A stretch of 19,934 bases of DNA. Source: Gammaproteobacteria bacterium (GTDB lineage: Bacteria > Pseudomonadota > Gammaproteobacteria > Pseudomonadales > Pseudohongiellaceae). Every line of letters starts with the position of its first letter. Within the stretch, counting starts at the first letter, position 1. Positions 7,633-15,366 of this stretch are shown here, piece by piece. Below the pieces are notes generated by a model, which saw only the letters and a program-made list of their open reading frames with translations, searched no databases and was not told where the DNA came from. The stretch spans positions 1 through 19,934 of the forward strand of contig PWQG01000138.1 in NCBI GenBank assembly GCA_003556835.1. Direction: 5' to 3'. The position numbers were made by a program, and so were the translations under genes.

Positions 7633-7927
7633 TGCTGTCCACCTCCTGCAGGCATTCGCGAATATCCGACCGGCCCGAAACCAGACGCCGCTTTTCTGCC
7701 ACTGTCATACGCTTGACCCTGTACTCCAGACGACTGGCCATGGCCCGATCACCGGCCGCGCAGCGGAACACCATCTCCAGCGGCCCCCGACCCCGCAGAT
7801 ACCGCGCACCCGGTGCCCGACCACTGCAATGTTCGGCGAAACGACGCTCGACATCGGTGCTGATACCGGTATACAGACTGCCATCAGCACAACGGATCAT
7901 GTACAGGAACCACGGCCTGTCGCTCAT
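7622..7927 (-). CDS. GIY-YIG domain protein, YhbQ/UPF0213 type
   Basis: 101-residue single-domain protein of the small stand-alone GIY-YIG group. The signature reads LYM (8-10) and YTG (19-21) in place of GIY and YIG. The conserved Arg is in ERRFAEH (about 28-29) and the metal-ligand Glu is probably E68 in RLEYRVK. Members have a nuclease fold and are thought to act on DNA; no specific substrate can be deduced here. The ATG at 7925-7927 has GGGAG about 8 nt upstream. The gene starts 13 bp after the metallo-beta-lactamase-fold gene and overlaps the DUF523 gene by 11 bp, so the three are probably translated from one message. Confidence 0.9.
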   Translation of the reverse strand: MSDRPWFLYMIRCADGSLYTGISTDVERRFAEHCSGRAPGARYLRGRGPLEMVFRCAAGDRAMASRLEYRVKRMTVAEKRRLVSGRSDIRECLQEVDSSEQ

Positions 7928-7940
7928 TACGCCGCTCCCA

Positions 7941-8789
7941 TCAAGCCACCGGTATCCACAGGCCGCGCTCTTGCCGCACCCGTGATTCTTTTTCCAGCTT
8001 GATCAGATGAGCCAGCAGGGTCTTCTGCGCCCAGCCCAGCAGCTGCTCAGGCACATCATCATACACGGCACGACAGAGCGCCTCGATCGGACTGGCGCCC
8101 AGTTCGCCCATACAGCGCAGGACTTTGCTCTCCCGGCGCAGACGATGCCGTATCAACGCGGAAATCGACTGTTCGGGCGTGTCGATCACCGTGCCATGCC
8201 CCGGAGCCAACGCCCTCAGGTCGAGTAAGCGCAGTTTTTCCAGGGAATCCAGGTAATCCGCCATATCACCGTCCGGAGGCAGGATGACCGGGGTGGTGCC
8301 CTGTAATACATGATCGCCGGTAAACAGGAGCCGCTCCTCCTCCAGCAAGAAGCAGAAGTGATTGGAGACATGCCCGGGCGTGTGGATCAATTGCATGACA
8401 AAATCATCGCAGCGGATGCGTTCTTCGTGCTGGTAGCTACGATCAGGCACAAAACTGTCATCCTGATGCGCGGCCGCTGGTGCCGGCAGGCCGATCAGTT
8501 CGGCACCGGTGAGCCGCTGCAGTTCGGCCGCTCCCGGTGAATGGTCGCCATGGGTATGGGTGACAAAGATCCAGGCCAGCTCACGCCCCGCCAGGGCTGA
8601 CAATATGGCTTCGCGATGCTCGGGCAGTGCCGGCCCCGGATCGACCAGGGCCATTCTTTGCCTGCCCAACAGATAACTGTTGGTGCCCGGTCCCGTCATC
8701 TGGCCTGGATTACCGCACAGCAGGCGATAGACAGGCAACTGTCCGCTGTCAATCCGGATAGGTATTCCGGCCTGTAGTGTGGCGTTCAC
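7941..8789 (-). CDS. Metallo-beta-lactamase-fold hydrolase, LACTB2-like
   Basis: 283-residue cytosolic protein with the metal-binding motif THTHGDH (H78, H80, D82, H83), HTPGH (H140), TGDH (D159) and PGHG (H198), so a two-zinc site is intact. After the hydrolase domain, about residues 205-283 look like the small winged-helix tail of the LACTB2/RNase Z-like group (ending LLAHLIKLEKESRVRQERGLWIP). Human LACTB2 is an RNA endonuclease; for the bacterial members a nuclease or thioester hydrolase role is possible. The GTG start at 8789 has GGGGAG about 5 nt upstream. The open frame extends to 8897 but that part does not resemble the family. It heads the MBL, GIY-YIG, DUF523 unit and diverges from serA. 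Confidence 0.88.
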   Translation of the reverse strand: MNATLQAGIPIRIDSGQLPVYRLLCGNPGQMTGPGTNSYLLGRQRMALVDPGPALPEHREAILSALAGRELAWIFVTHTHGDHSPGAAELQRLTGAELIGLPAPAAAHQDDSFVPDRSYQHEERIRCDDFVMQLIHTPGHVSNHFCFLLEEERLLFTGDHVLQGTTPVILPPDGDMADYLDSLEKLRLLDLRALAPGHGTVIDTPEQSISALIRHRLRRESKVLRCMGELGASPIEALCRAVYDDVPEQLLGWAQKTLLAHLIKLEKESRVRQERGLWIPVA

Positions 8790-8875
8790 GCGTCTCCCCT
8801 CTCCCCTTTGTCTGGTCAACGCCGCATGATAGCTGCTACCGGCGCACCGTTGAACCCATCTCAGCGTGACCCCGG

Positions 8876-8905
8876 CTGGCACCCGCCGGAGATTCACGTT
8901 ATAAC
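8876..8905 (+). promoter_or_regulatory. Candidate sigma70 promoter for serA-serC-greB
   Basis: In the 164-bp divergent gap between the metallo-hydrolase gene and serA, CTGGCA (8876-8881) and TATAAC (8900-8905) are 18 bp apart. The leader to the serA ATG would be about 40 nt. No regulatory repeat is obvious in the rest of the gap. Confidence 0.45.
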
Positions 8906-8953
8906 ACGGCTGTTGTGCACCACAAGCAATCGAACAATAACAAGGACTCAGGG

Positions 8954-10135
8954 ATGTACAGAATCAGGACTTACAATCAGATCGCCAGCGTCGGACTGAA
9001 ACGCTTTCCTGTCGGAGAATACGAGGTGAACGCGGATCTGCAACAGCCCGATGCCATACTGCTGCGCAGCCACAAGCTGCAGACGGAACAGATCGAGGAC
9101 AGTGTGCGCGCCGTGGCCCGGGCCGGCGCCGGCACCAACAACGTTCCACTGCAGTACTGCACCGAACAGGGCATAGTGGTTTTCAACACCCCCGGCGCCA
9201 ATGCCAATGCCGTCAAGGAACTGGTGCTCTGTGGTCTTCTGCTCGGTTCACGGGGCGTGTTGCCTGGCATCCACTTCGCCACCGGACTGCAGGAGGGGAT
9301 GGACAATGTCGCGCTGTCGGCCCGCCTGGAGCAGGAAAAGAAGCGCTTCCGCGGCAGCGAACTGCATGGCAAGACCATCGGCATCATTGGCCTGGGTGCC
9401 ATCGGCTCCCTGGTGGCCGAGGCGGCCATCGCCCTGGGCATGGAAGTGCTGGGTCACGACCCGAAACTGTCCGTGGACGCGGCCTGGCGCCTGCCCAATC
9501 AGGTCCGCAAGATCGAGAACCTGAGCGCCCTGTTCGCCAACTCCGACTATATTTCACTGCATCTGCCCGCCCTGGATGCCACTCGGGGGATCATCAACCA
9601 GGCAGCAGTGGCCGCCATGAAACCCGGCTGCTGCCTGCTCAACTTCTCACGCGACGAAATTGTCGACGTCGAGGCGATCCGCAGCGGTCTGGACAGTGGC
9701 CCCCTGCGTATGTACATCAGCGATTTCCCGCGTAACGAACTGCTGGGCCGCAGTGACGTGATCCTGATGCCTCATATTGGTGCCAGCACGGCGGAAGCCG
9801 AGGAGAACTGCGCCATCATGGCCGCCGAACAGCTGAAGGAATTTCTCGAGAGTGGTACCATCCGCAACTCGGTCAATTTCCCCCATCTGCAACTGGATCG
9901 CATACCCGATGCGCCGCCCCACACCCGGCTGGCCATCACCAACCGGAATGTGCCTGGCATGCTGGGTGAAGTGACTTCCCTGCTGGCCGAGCATGATCTG
10001 AATGTGCTGGATATGATCAACAAAAGCCGCGAGGATATCGCCTACAGCCTGATCGATCTCGACACCCGGCCGGACGACGGCGTGATCAGGGAAATCGGGA
10101 CCAGAGATAACATCATCAAAGTGAAACTTTTATAA
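8954..10135 (+). CDS. serA: D-3-phosphoglycerate dehydrogenase, short ACT-domain form
   Basis: First step of serine synthesis: NAD-linked oxidation of 3-phosphoglycerate to 3-phosphohydroxypyruvate. The protein is 393 residues from the ATG at 8954, which has AAGGA 7 nt upstream; an in-frame ATG at 8915 is less likely. The Rossmann motif IIGLGAIGSLVAEA is at about 144-157 with acidic D169 at the end of beta-2. Catalytic residues are R233 (NFSRDEIVD), E262 (DFPRNELL) and H274 (MPHIGAST). An ACT domain occupies about 315-393, where serine may bind as a feedback inhibitor. The DFPxNEL form and the length resemble the short SerA class rather than the longer E. coli-like one. serC follows after 14 bp, which confirms the pathway. 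Confidence 0.94.
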   Translation: MYRIRTYNQIASVGLKRFPVGEYEVNADLQQPDAILLRSHKLQTEQIEDSVRAVARAGAGTNNVPLQYCTEQGIVVFNTPGANANAVKELVLCGLLLGSRGVLPGIHFATGLQEGMDNVALSARLEQEKKRFRGSELHGKTIGIIGLGAIGSLVAEAAIALGMEVLGHDPKLSVDAAWRLPNQVRKIENLSALFANSDYISLHLPALDATRGIINQAAVAAMKPGCCLLNFSRDEIVDVEAIRSGLDSGPLRMYISDFPRNELLGRSDVILMPHIGASTAEAEENCAIMAAEQLKEFLESGTIRNSVNFPHLQLDRIPDAPPHTRLAITNRNVPGMLGEVTSLLAEHDLNVLDMINKSREDIAYSLIDLDTRPDDGVIREIGTRDNIIKVKLL

Positions 10136-10149
10136 GGAAGCACGACATC

Positions 10150-11238
10150 ATGACCCGCGTTTACAATTTTGGGGCCGGGCCGGCCATGTTGCCGGAAACC
10201 GTCATGGAACAGGCGCGCGATGAGTTCCTGGATTTCCAGGGCATGGGCGCTTCGGTGATCGAGATCAGCCACCGCTCAAAGGAATTCGGTGCGGTTCTCG
10301 ACAACACCGACTCACTATTCCGCGAACTGTCGGGATTGCCGGATGACTATGAGTTGCTCTATGTCCACGGTGGCGCGCAGATGCAATTCTCGGCCGTGCC
10401 GCTGAACCTCATGGATCGCCATCCGGCACACAAGGCGGCGTATGTGGAAACCGGCAATTTTGCCCGCCTGGCCCGCAAGGAAGCCGAGCGCTTCGGTAAT
10501 GCACGTGTGGTCGCCAGCAGCGAGGACAGCAACTTCGATCATATCCCCGAGCTCGACCCATCCGGGCTGGATGCGGACACCTCCTACGTCCACATCACCA
10601 GCAACAACACCATATTCGGCACACGCTGGCAGCAGTTTCCGGATACCGGCGACATCCCCCTGGTGGCCGATATGACCTCGGAACTGCTGTCGCGGGAGCT
10701 GGACATCCGTCGTTTTGGCGTCATCTTCGCCGGCCTGCAGAAAAACCTGGGCCCCTCGGGCATGGCCGTGGTATTGATCCGCAAGGACCTGCTGGGCAAG
10801 GCCCTACCGCATACCCCCTCTCTGCTCAACTATGAGACGTATGCCAAAAACCATTCGATGTCGAACACCATCAACACGTTTGCCGTTTACCTGATGGGTC
10901 TGACCCTGCAATGGCTCAAGGATCAGGGCGGGGTCGCCGCCATCGAGAAAATCAATGATCGGAAGGCGAAACTGTTGTATGAGCTGATCGATCAGAACGA
11001 CTTCTACACCGGATCAGCGCAGGCCGGGCACCGCTCAACCATGAATGTGACCTTCAATCTGGCGGACAGCGAGCTCGACAGCGTTTTTCTGGACGAGGCA
11101 CAGAAAGAAGGACTGTACGCGCTCAAGGGACATCGCCTGGTCGGTGGCATCCGGGCTTCCATCTACAATGCCATGCCGCTGGCAGGCTGTCAGGCACTGG
11201 CCGATTTCATGCAGGACTTTGCCCGACGCCACGGTTGA
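10150..11238 (+). CDS. serC: Phosphoserine aminotransferase
   Basis: PLP enzyme that converts 3-phosphohydroxypyruvate and glutamate to phosphoserine and 2-oxoglutarate; it also serves pyridoxal phosphate synthesis. It is 362 residues, the same length as the E. coli enzyme. The N-terminus YNFGAGPAMLP, the substrate loop SHRSKEF, and the PLP lysine in AGLQKNLGPSG (K198, as in E. coli) are all intact. AAGGA lies 9-13 nt before the ATG. It follows serA by 14 bp and precedes greB by 14 bp. The third pathway enzyme, SerB, is not in this window. Confidence 0.98.
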   Translation: MTRVYNFGAGPAMLPETVMEQARDEFLDFQGMGASVIEISHRSKEFGAVLDNTDSLFRELSGLPDDYELLYVHGGAQMQFSAVPLNLMDRHPAHKAAYVETGNFARLARKEAERFGNARVVASSEDSNFDHIPELDPSGLDADTSYVHITSNNTIFGTRWQQFPDTGDIPLVADMTSELLSRELDIRRFGVIFAGLQKNLGPSGMAVVLIRKDLLGKALPHTPSLLNYETYAKNHSMSNTINTFAVYLMGLTLQWLKDQGGVAAIEKINDRKAKLLYELIDQNDFYTGSAQAGHRSTMNVTFNLADSELDSVFLDEAQKEGLYALKGHRLVGGIRASIYNAMPLAGCQALADFMQDFARRHG

Positions 11239-11252
11239 TCTGGTGTACTGAC

Positions 11253-11759
11253 ATGAGCCGCTACCGACCACCGGCAAAACCGAAATCCAATTACCTCACT
11301 GTCGAGGGAGAAGCGCGCCTGCAGGCCGAACTGGAATACCTGTGGCGCGACGAGCGGCCACGGGTGACCCGCTCGGTCAGCGAGGCGGCCGCCCTGGGCG
11401 ATCGATCGGAGAATGCCGAGTACATTTACGGCAAGAAGCGACTGCGGGAAATTGATCGCCGGGTCCGCTACCTGAGCAAACGCCTGGAAGCCGCCGTGGT
11501 GGTCCGACGCCCTCCGGATGACCTGAATCGGGTCTATTTCGGCGCCTGGGTGGAGTTGGAAGACGCGGACAATGGCGAGCTGCGGGAATACCGCGTGGTC
11601 GGCCCGGACGAAATCGGTGAAGCCGAGGGCTATATCAGCATGGATGCTCCCCTGGGTCGGTCACTGCTGGGCAAACCGCTTGATGCGGAAGTCACTGTCA
11701 GGACGCCGGAAGGATCAAAGCATTACATCATCTGCGCCATTCGCTACCAGACCGACTGA
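11253..11759 (+). CDS. greB: Transcription elongation factor GreB
   Basis: Binds the secondary channel of RNA polymerase and stimulates cleavage of backtracked transcripts. The protein is 168 residues from the ATG at 11253. The coiled-coil finger is at about 15-85, with the acidic tip LGDRSENAEY carrying D50 and E53 (D41 and E44 in E. coli GreB). The run YGKKRLREIDRRVRYLSKRL is diagnostic for GreB rather than GreA. The C-terminal FKBP-like domain spans about 90-165. The N-terminus is some 9 residues longer than in E. coli. The Shine-Dalgarno is weak, and with serC ending 14 bp before, coupling to serC translation is plausible. Confidence 0.96.
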   Translation: MSRYRPPAKPKSNYLTVEGEARLQAELEYLWRDERPRVTRSVSEAAALGDRSENAEYIYGKKRLREIDRRVRYLSKRLEAAVVVRRPPDDLNRVYFGAWVELEDADNGELREYRVVGPDEIGEAEGYISMDAPLGRSLLGKPLDAEVTVRTPEGSKHYIICAIRYQTD

Positions 11760-11769
11760 GCCCGCTGCC

Positions 11770-12762
11770 ATGAAACAGGTTGCCATACTGGTTCTGCAGA
11801 ATGCCCTGATGTCCAGCATGGCCATCCCGCTGGAAATGATCAGTGCGGCCGAGGACATCCGGCGCGCCCGGACGCGTCAGCGCGAAAAACGGGTACGCAG
11901 CCACCTGGTGGGAGTCAGCACAACAACGGTGCCGCTGGTCGGCGGCCTGGAGGCGCGGCCGCAGCGTACCCTGCGTGACACGGATCGATACGAACTGATC
12001 ATTGTTCCGGCACTCTGGGGCAATCCCCGGGCAAGCCTGATGCGGCAGCCCTCAACATTGCACTGGCTCCGGGCCCAGCACGCAGCAGGAGCCATGATCT
12101 GCAGTGTCGGCAGTGGTAGTTACCTGTTGGCTGGAGCGGGTCTGCTGGATGATCGTCAGGCCACGACACACTGGCGTTTCTTCGAGGATTTCGCGCAACG
12201 CTTTCCGCGCGTGAAGCTGCAACGCAAACGCTTCATCACGGCCGAGGCCGGGCTGTATTGCACAGGCAGCGTGAATGCTGCGCGTGACATCATGCTGCAT
12301 TTTCTTGAACAATTGTTCGACAGCGAAATCAGCAGCGAAGTGGCCCGCCATTTCACCCATGAACTGAAGCGCTCCCATGCATCGGAACTGCTGGGCATCG
12401 ACTCGCAGAATACCCATCACGATGAACTGATCATCAAGGTTCAGGAATGGCTGCAGAGCCATCACGCACAGAATGTGACCATTGGCGAGCTGGCCAGGCG
12501 CTTCAGTATCAATCAACGCTCATTCAACCGGCGCTTCCGTCAGGCCAGCGGCCTGAGTCCACTGCAATACCTGCAGGACGTGCGCATGAAGCAGGCCCGG
12601 GCCCTGCTCAAGCAGAGCAATCTCAGTATTGCCGAAATCGCCTATGCGGTGGGCTACCAGGACGTCAGCCACTTCACCGGGCTGTTCCGCCGCATCAATG
12701 ATGTGACACCTGGAGAGTATCGACGCCTAGTGCGCAACAAGCTGTTCAGCACCCGGAGTTGA
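11770..12762 (+). CDS. AraC-family regulator with GATase1/DJ-1-like sensor domain
   Basis: 330-residue transcription factor of the GlxA/FtrA-like group. Residues 1-190 form a class I glutamine-amidotransferase-like (DJ-1/PfpI) domain ending near ATTHWRFFEDF, a motif typical of this group. Residues about 220-320 are an AraC-type double helix-turn-helix (TIGELARRFSINQRSFNRRFRQ, then LSIAEIAYAVGYQDVSHFTGLFRR). The position that is often Cys in the nucleophile elbow (VCTG) is Gly here (SVGSG, G114), so the domain is probably a ligand sensor and not an enzyme. It starts 10 bp after greB on the same strand. Relatives regulate amine, arginine or betaine catabolism; the ligand here cannot be inferred. 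An in-frame extension back to 11572 is only an open frame inside greB. Confidence 0.9.
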   Translation: MKQVAILVLQNALMSSMAIPLEMISAAEDIRRARTRQREKRVRSHLVGVSTTTVPLVGGLEARPQRTLRDTDRYELIIVPALWGNPRASLMRQPSTLHWLRAQHAAGAMICSVGSGSYLLAGAGLLDDRQATTHWRFFEDFAQRFPRVKLQRKRFITAEAGLYCTGSVNAARDIMLHFLEQLFDSEISSEVARHFTHELKRSHASELLGIDSQNTHHDELIIKVQEWLQSHHAQNVTIGELARRFSINQRSFNRRFRQASGLSPLQYLQDVRMKQARALLKQSNLSIAEIAYAVGYQDVSHFTGLFRRINDVTPGEYRRLVRNKLFSTRS

Positions 12763-12771
12763 CCCGCCGCT

Positions 12772-13074
12772 TCACTGCTGCCCCTGTTGCTCCTGCATTT
12801 TTGCCAGCTGCTCCGCAGTGGCAGGTTTCTGGTATTTCTCTTTCCACTCGCTATAGGGCATGCCGTAGACGCGCTCACGCGCCTGTTCGTAGTCCACGTT
12901 CAGCTCGCGCTCTCCGGCCTCGGCGCTGTACCATTTGGCCAGACAGTTGCGGCAGAAACCGGCCAGGTTCATCAGATCGATGTTCTGCACATCCCGGTTT
13001 TCGTCAAGATGCCGCAACAGGCGCCGGAAGGTGGCTGCCTCGACCGCCTGCTGTTCCTGTTCATTCATTGTCAT
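12772..13074 (-). CDS. DUF1244 family protein
   Basis: 100-residue cytosolic protein of the DUF1244 family, common in proteobacteria and without an assigned function. The core FRRLLRHLDENRDVQNIDLMNLAGFCRNCLAKWY is well conserved and includes a CxxC pair (C41, C44) that could bind metal. The C-terminus is Gln-rich (EQLAKMQEQQGQQ). The ATG at 13074 has GGAGG about 10 nt upstream; a second ATG two codons later is less well placed. It lies 115 bp after the HPF-like gene and is convergent with the AraC-family gene, with only 9 bp between the stops and no visible terminator hairpin. Confidence 0.88.
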   Translation of the reverse strand: MTMNEQEQQAVEAATFRRLLRHLDENRDVQNIDLMNLAGFCRNCLAKWYSAEAGERELNVDYEQARERVYGMPYSEWKEKYQKPATAEQLAKMQEQQGQQ

Positions 13075-13101
13075 GCTCTGTTTTCCTCCAGTCCGATACA
13101 G

Positions 13102-13127
13102 ATGCGGCCACCCTCGGGCAGCCGCAT
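13102..13127 (-). other. Hairpin in the gap before the DUF1244 gene
   Basis: ATGCGGC (13102-13108) pairs with GCCGCAT (13121-13127) around a 12-nt loop. It lies between the HPF-like stop and the DUF1244 start and has no U-run after it, so it is not a standard terminator. It may be a processing or stability element in a shared transcript. Confidence 0.35.
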
Positions 13128-13189
13128 GCAGAAGTTCAGCAGACACCACCGCAGAGAGCAGCAGTGCCAGTCAATTTTCCCCAGGGAAC

Positions 13190-13612
13190 CTAGCCGGATG
13201 CGCGCACGCCGTCGGCGTCATCACCCTCAAAGGCATCCAGTACCTCTTCATCAATCTCGGGTACCTGGTCCACGAACTGCGGCGGCGCCTTGCGATGTTT
13301 CTTGTCGACGGATTTCAGTTGCCGCTCGGCCGCATTGAAGGCGTCCCTTATCGCCACATACAGATCTTCGTGCTCCTGTTTGTCGTGTTTATCCTGATTG
13401 ACTATGATTTCCCGGTTTGGCGTGCGGATTTCCAGCACCACGGAATACACTTTCCCCTTGCTGTGGTGATTATGGGGTGAATCCAGGACCACGCGCCCCC
13501 CCATGATGTCATTGGAAAAACGGCGCAACTTGTCGATGCGCTTGTTGACGTTTTCGATGATCGCATCGGATTGGTCGATATTATGAAAAACGATCTGGAA
13601 ATCATTGGACAT
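13190..13612 (-). CDS. HPF/RaiA family ribosome-associated protein
   Basis: 140-residue protein of the S30EA/sigma-54 modulation family, whose members sit in the mRNA/tRNA channel of the 30S subunit and keep ribosomes inactive under stress. Residues 1-105 fit the family fold. The segment SPHNHHSKGKVYSVVLEIRT and EDLYVAIRDAFNAAERQL match the subgroup usually called HPF/RaiA family ribosome-associated protein, not classical E. coli HPF or YfiA. An acidic tail follows at about 112-134. The ATG at 13612 has AAGGAGA 7 nt upstream. mltB ends 42 bp before it, so the two may share a transcript. It is not beside rpoN, the usual place for hpf. Confidence 0.9.
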   Translation of the reverse strand: MSNDFQIVFHNIDQSDAIIENVNKRIDKLRRFSNDIMGGRVVLDSPHNHHSKGKVYSVVLEIRTPNREIIVNQDKHDKQEHEDLYVAIRDAFNAAERQLKSVDKKHRKAPPQFVDQVPEIDEEVLDAFEGDDADGVRASG

Positions 13613-13654
13613 GGATTGTCTCCTTGGTTGGAACCTCTTTCGGTCTGACAGACA

Positions 13655-14710
13655 TCAATGGCCGATAAAATGGTCGGCCAGGTGCGACACAGCCAGCGCA
13701 TAACTGTTGGCACAGTTATAGCGCAGAATCGCACGGAAATTATCATAGGTAACAAAAGCCCTGCCGCTGGCACCGTCCGGCTGGATGATCGAGGACGGGA
13801 ATTCGACACCGGGAAGGTCAGAGCCGTCCGCCCTGCGGACACCATGCTCCTGCCACTGTGACAGGGGCAATTGCACGGTATGGTTGCGCAACACACTGCA
13901 GGACACGTCGATGGGGCCCTGCTCGAACTGCTCCGACATCTGCTCCCAGGCATCCGGCAACTGCACTTCACGCCCCCATGTCTGTGTGTCATCCCAGCCG
14001 GCCTGACGCAGATAGTTGGCGATGGAAGCAAACACATCACCCGGGCTGTGCCAGATATCGCGACGGCCATCACCGTCGAAATCCACTGCATAATCGAGGA
14101 AACTGCTGGGCATGAACTGACTCTGGCCCATGGCTCCGGCCCAGGAACCCTGCATCTGCGCCGGCTCAATATGGCCTTCTTCCAGGATCTGCAGCGCGGC
14201 AAACAGTTCGCGGCGGAAGAAATCCGAGCGGCGCGGGTCAAAGGCCAGGGTCACCAGTGCCCGGATCACGTCCGTTCCACCGGTGAAATTGCCGTAATTG
14301 GTTTCAATGCCCCATATCGCCACGATGAAACGCGGCTGCACATTGTACTCGGCAGCCACTTCCTGCAGCAGTTCCCGATGCCTGGCCAGACGCTCACGAC
14401 CGGTGTTGATGCGCCAGTCGGTCACCCGCCGCTCAAGGTACATTTCCAGGGTTTCCACGAACTCGGCCTGACTACGGTCATTGGAAACAACCTGGGGGAT
14501 GGGCGTGACCGGGCGCAACACGGCATCAATCAGGTTTTCATCAACGCCCCGCTCGCGGGCCTCATCAATCAGCTCGGCCAGCCAGCGTTGGAATTCGGCC
14601 TCATCAACCGCCTCGGTTTCCTGGGCCTGCAGGGACACGAACATCAGGCTGAGCAACAAACCTGCCAACGCCGAGCGGAGCCGGCAGAACTTCAGTCGCT
14701 GATGCGCCAT
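13655..14710 (-). CDS. mltB: Lytic murein transglycosylase, MltB family
   Basis: 351-residue periplasmic enzyme that cleaves the MurNAc-GlcNAc bond with formation of 1,6-anhydroMurNAc. A signal peptide is predicted at 1-29 (hydrophobic ALAGLLLSLMFVSLQA). There is no lipobox, so it should be soluble. The catalytic Glu is E136 in AIWGIETNYG, and GAMGQSQFMPSSFLDYAVDFDGDGRRDIW is the family's substrate-binding core. No separate C-terminal peptidoglycan-binding domain follows. In Pseudomonas the equivalent gene lies between rodA and rlpA; here it stands about 12 kb away and is followed by the HPF-like gene. Confidence 0.93.
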   Translation of the reverse strand: MAHQRLKFCRLRSALAGLLLSLMFVSLQAQETEAVDEAEFQRWLAELIDEARERGVDENLIDAVLRPVTPIPQVVSNDRSQAEFVETLEMYLERRVTDWRINTGRERLARHRELLQEVAAEYNVQPRFIVAIWGIETNYGNFTGGTDVIRALVTLAFDPRRSDFFRRELFAALQILEEGHIEPAQMQGSWAGAMGQSQFMPSSFLDYAVDFDGDGRRDIWHSPGDVFASIANYLRQAGWDDTQTWGREVQLPDAWEQMSEQFEQGPIDVSCSVLRNHTVQLPLSQWQEHGVRRADGSDLPGVEFPSSIIQPDGASGRAFVTYDNFRAILRYNCANSYALAVSHLADHFIGH

Positions 14711-14796
14711 ATGCAGAATCCCGTGATTGAATGACTTGAAACCAGACTACCCCTTTCACCATTTTTTGTCTAAGGGATCAGCCCAAAACTTGATCT

Positions 14797-15366
14797 TCAT
14801 CGTGATGCGTGAAAACACCAGTGCCAGGGTTCATAACTGATGCCCTCCGGATTGCCCCGGGGATAGGACAGGGCGAATCCGAAACGTCCGGCGTGCTGCT
14901 GCAGCCAACCAAAGGCGGGCGTGTCCTCGAAGGCTTCAACCAGGGCCGGGCAATCAAGGGTTCCCAGATCCACGGCGCGGCCGGTGTGATGTTCACTGTA
15001 GCCGGGCGCCGCATTCACCTCGAGGACTTCTTCCAGAGAGCGACCGGCCCGGCATTTCCGCCGGATCAACTCGCATTGGTAGTCTACACTCCGATACGCG
15101 GAGATCAGGTGCAGCACCACGCCCGTCTCAGCCGCTGCCGCCTGCATGGCCTGCCAGGCGTCCCGGGCACCTGCCTCCAGCTGCTGCGGTCGACCGTAAT
15201 AATCCGGCCCCGCGTCGACCAGCTCCCGGGCTTCTTCATACAGTGTGCCCGGAAACCGCGCCGGGTAATCCGCGGGGATGCCCAGTTCCGTATGCAGCTG
15301 TTGAATCCGTTGCCGGTAGACCGCCGGCATCACTCGGGATAGCTGTCGTAGATCGTCTCGATCCAT
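14797..15366 (-). CDS. M15 (VanY/LdcB-type) D,D- or L,D-carboxypeptidase
   Basis: 189-residue zinc peptidase of the VanY family that trims D-amino acids from peptidoglycan stem peptides. The family motifs are complete: SAYRSVDYQ (89-97), the zinc ligands H127 and D133 in SEHHTGRAVDLG, and EPWHW with E179 and H182. No signal peptide or membrane helix is present, which is unusual for an enzyme acting on the wall; it may act in the cytoplasm on recycled muropeptides. The ATG at 15366 has GAGG upstream and overlaps the previous gene by 37 bp. A second ATG at 15330 would overlap that stop by one base (TGATG). Either start leaves the catalytic domain intact. Confidence 0.87.
   Translation of the reverse strand: MDRDDLRQLSRVMPAVYRQRIQQLHTELGIPADYPARFPGTLYEEARELVDAGPDYYGRPQQLEAGARDAWQAMQAAAAETGVVLHLISAYRSVDYQCELIRRKCRAGRSLEEVLEVNAAPGYSEHHTGRAVDLGTLDCPALVEAFEDTPAFGWLQQHAGRFGFALSYPRGNPEGISYEPWHWCFHASR

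Noticed and set aside
11572..11769. N-terminal extension of the AraC-family gene inside greB
   Set aside because: The sensor domain begins at MKQVAILVLQ (11770), and the extension is the greB sequence in another frame.
12763..12771. Possible bidirectional terminator between the AraC-family and DUF1244 genes
   Set aside because: Only 9 bp separate the stops, and I see no stem-loop with a T-run there. The convergent fabY/SDR gap (18330-18365) is likewise without one.
13402..14241. 279-codon minus-strand frame overlapping mltB and the HPF-like gene
   Set aside because: It runs across two well-supported genes in another frame, and its translation is low-complexity Ser/Arg/Pro without family resemblance.
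13871..14734. 287-codon plus-strand frame opposite mltB
   Set aside because: Complement of a convincing MltB gene; no motif, start signal or codon use of its own.
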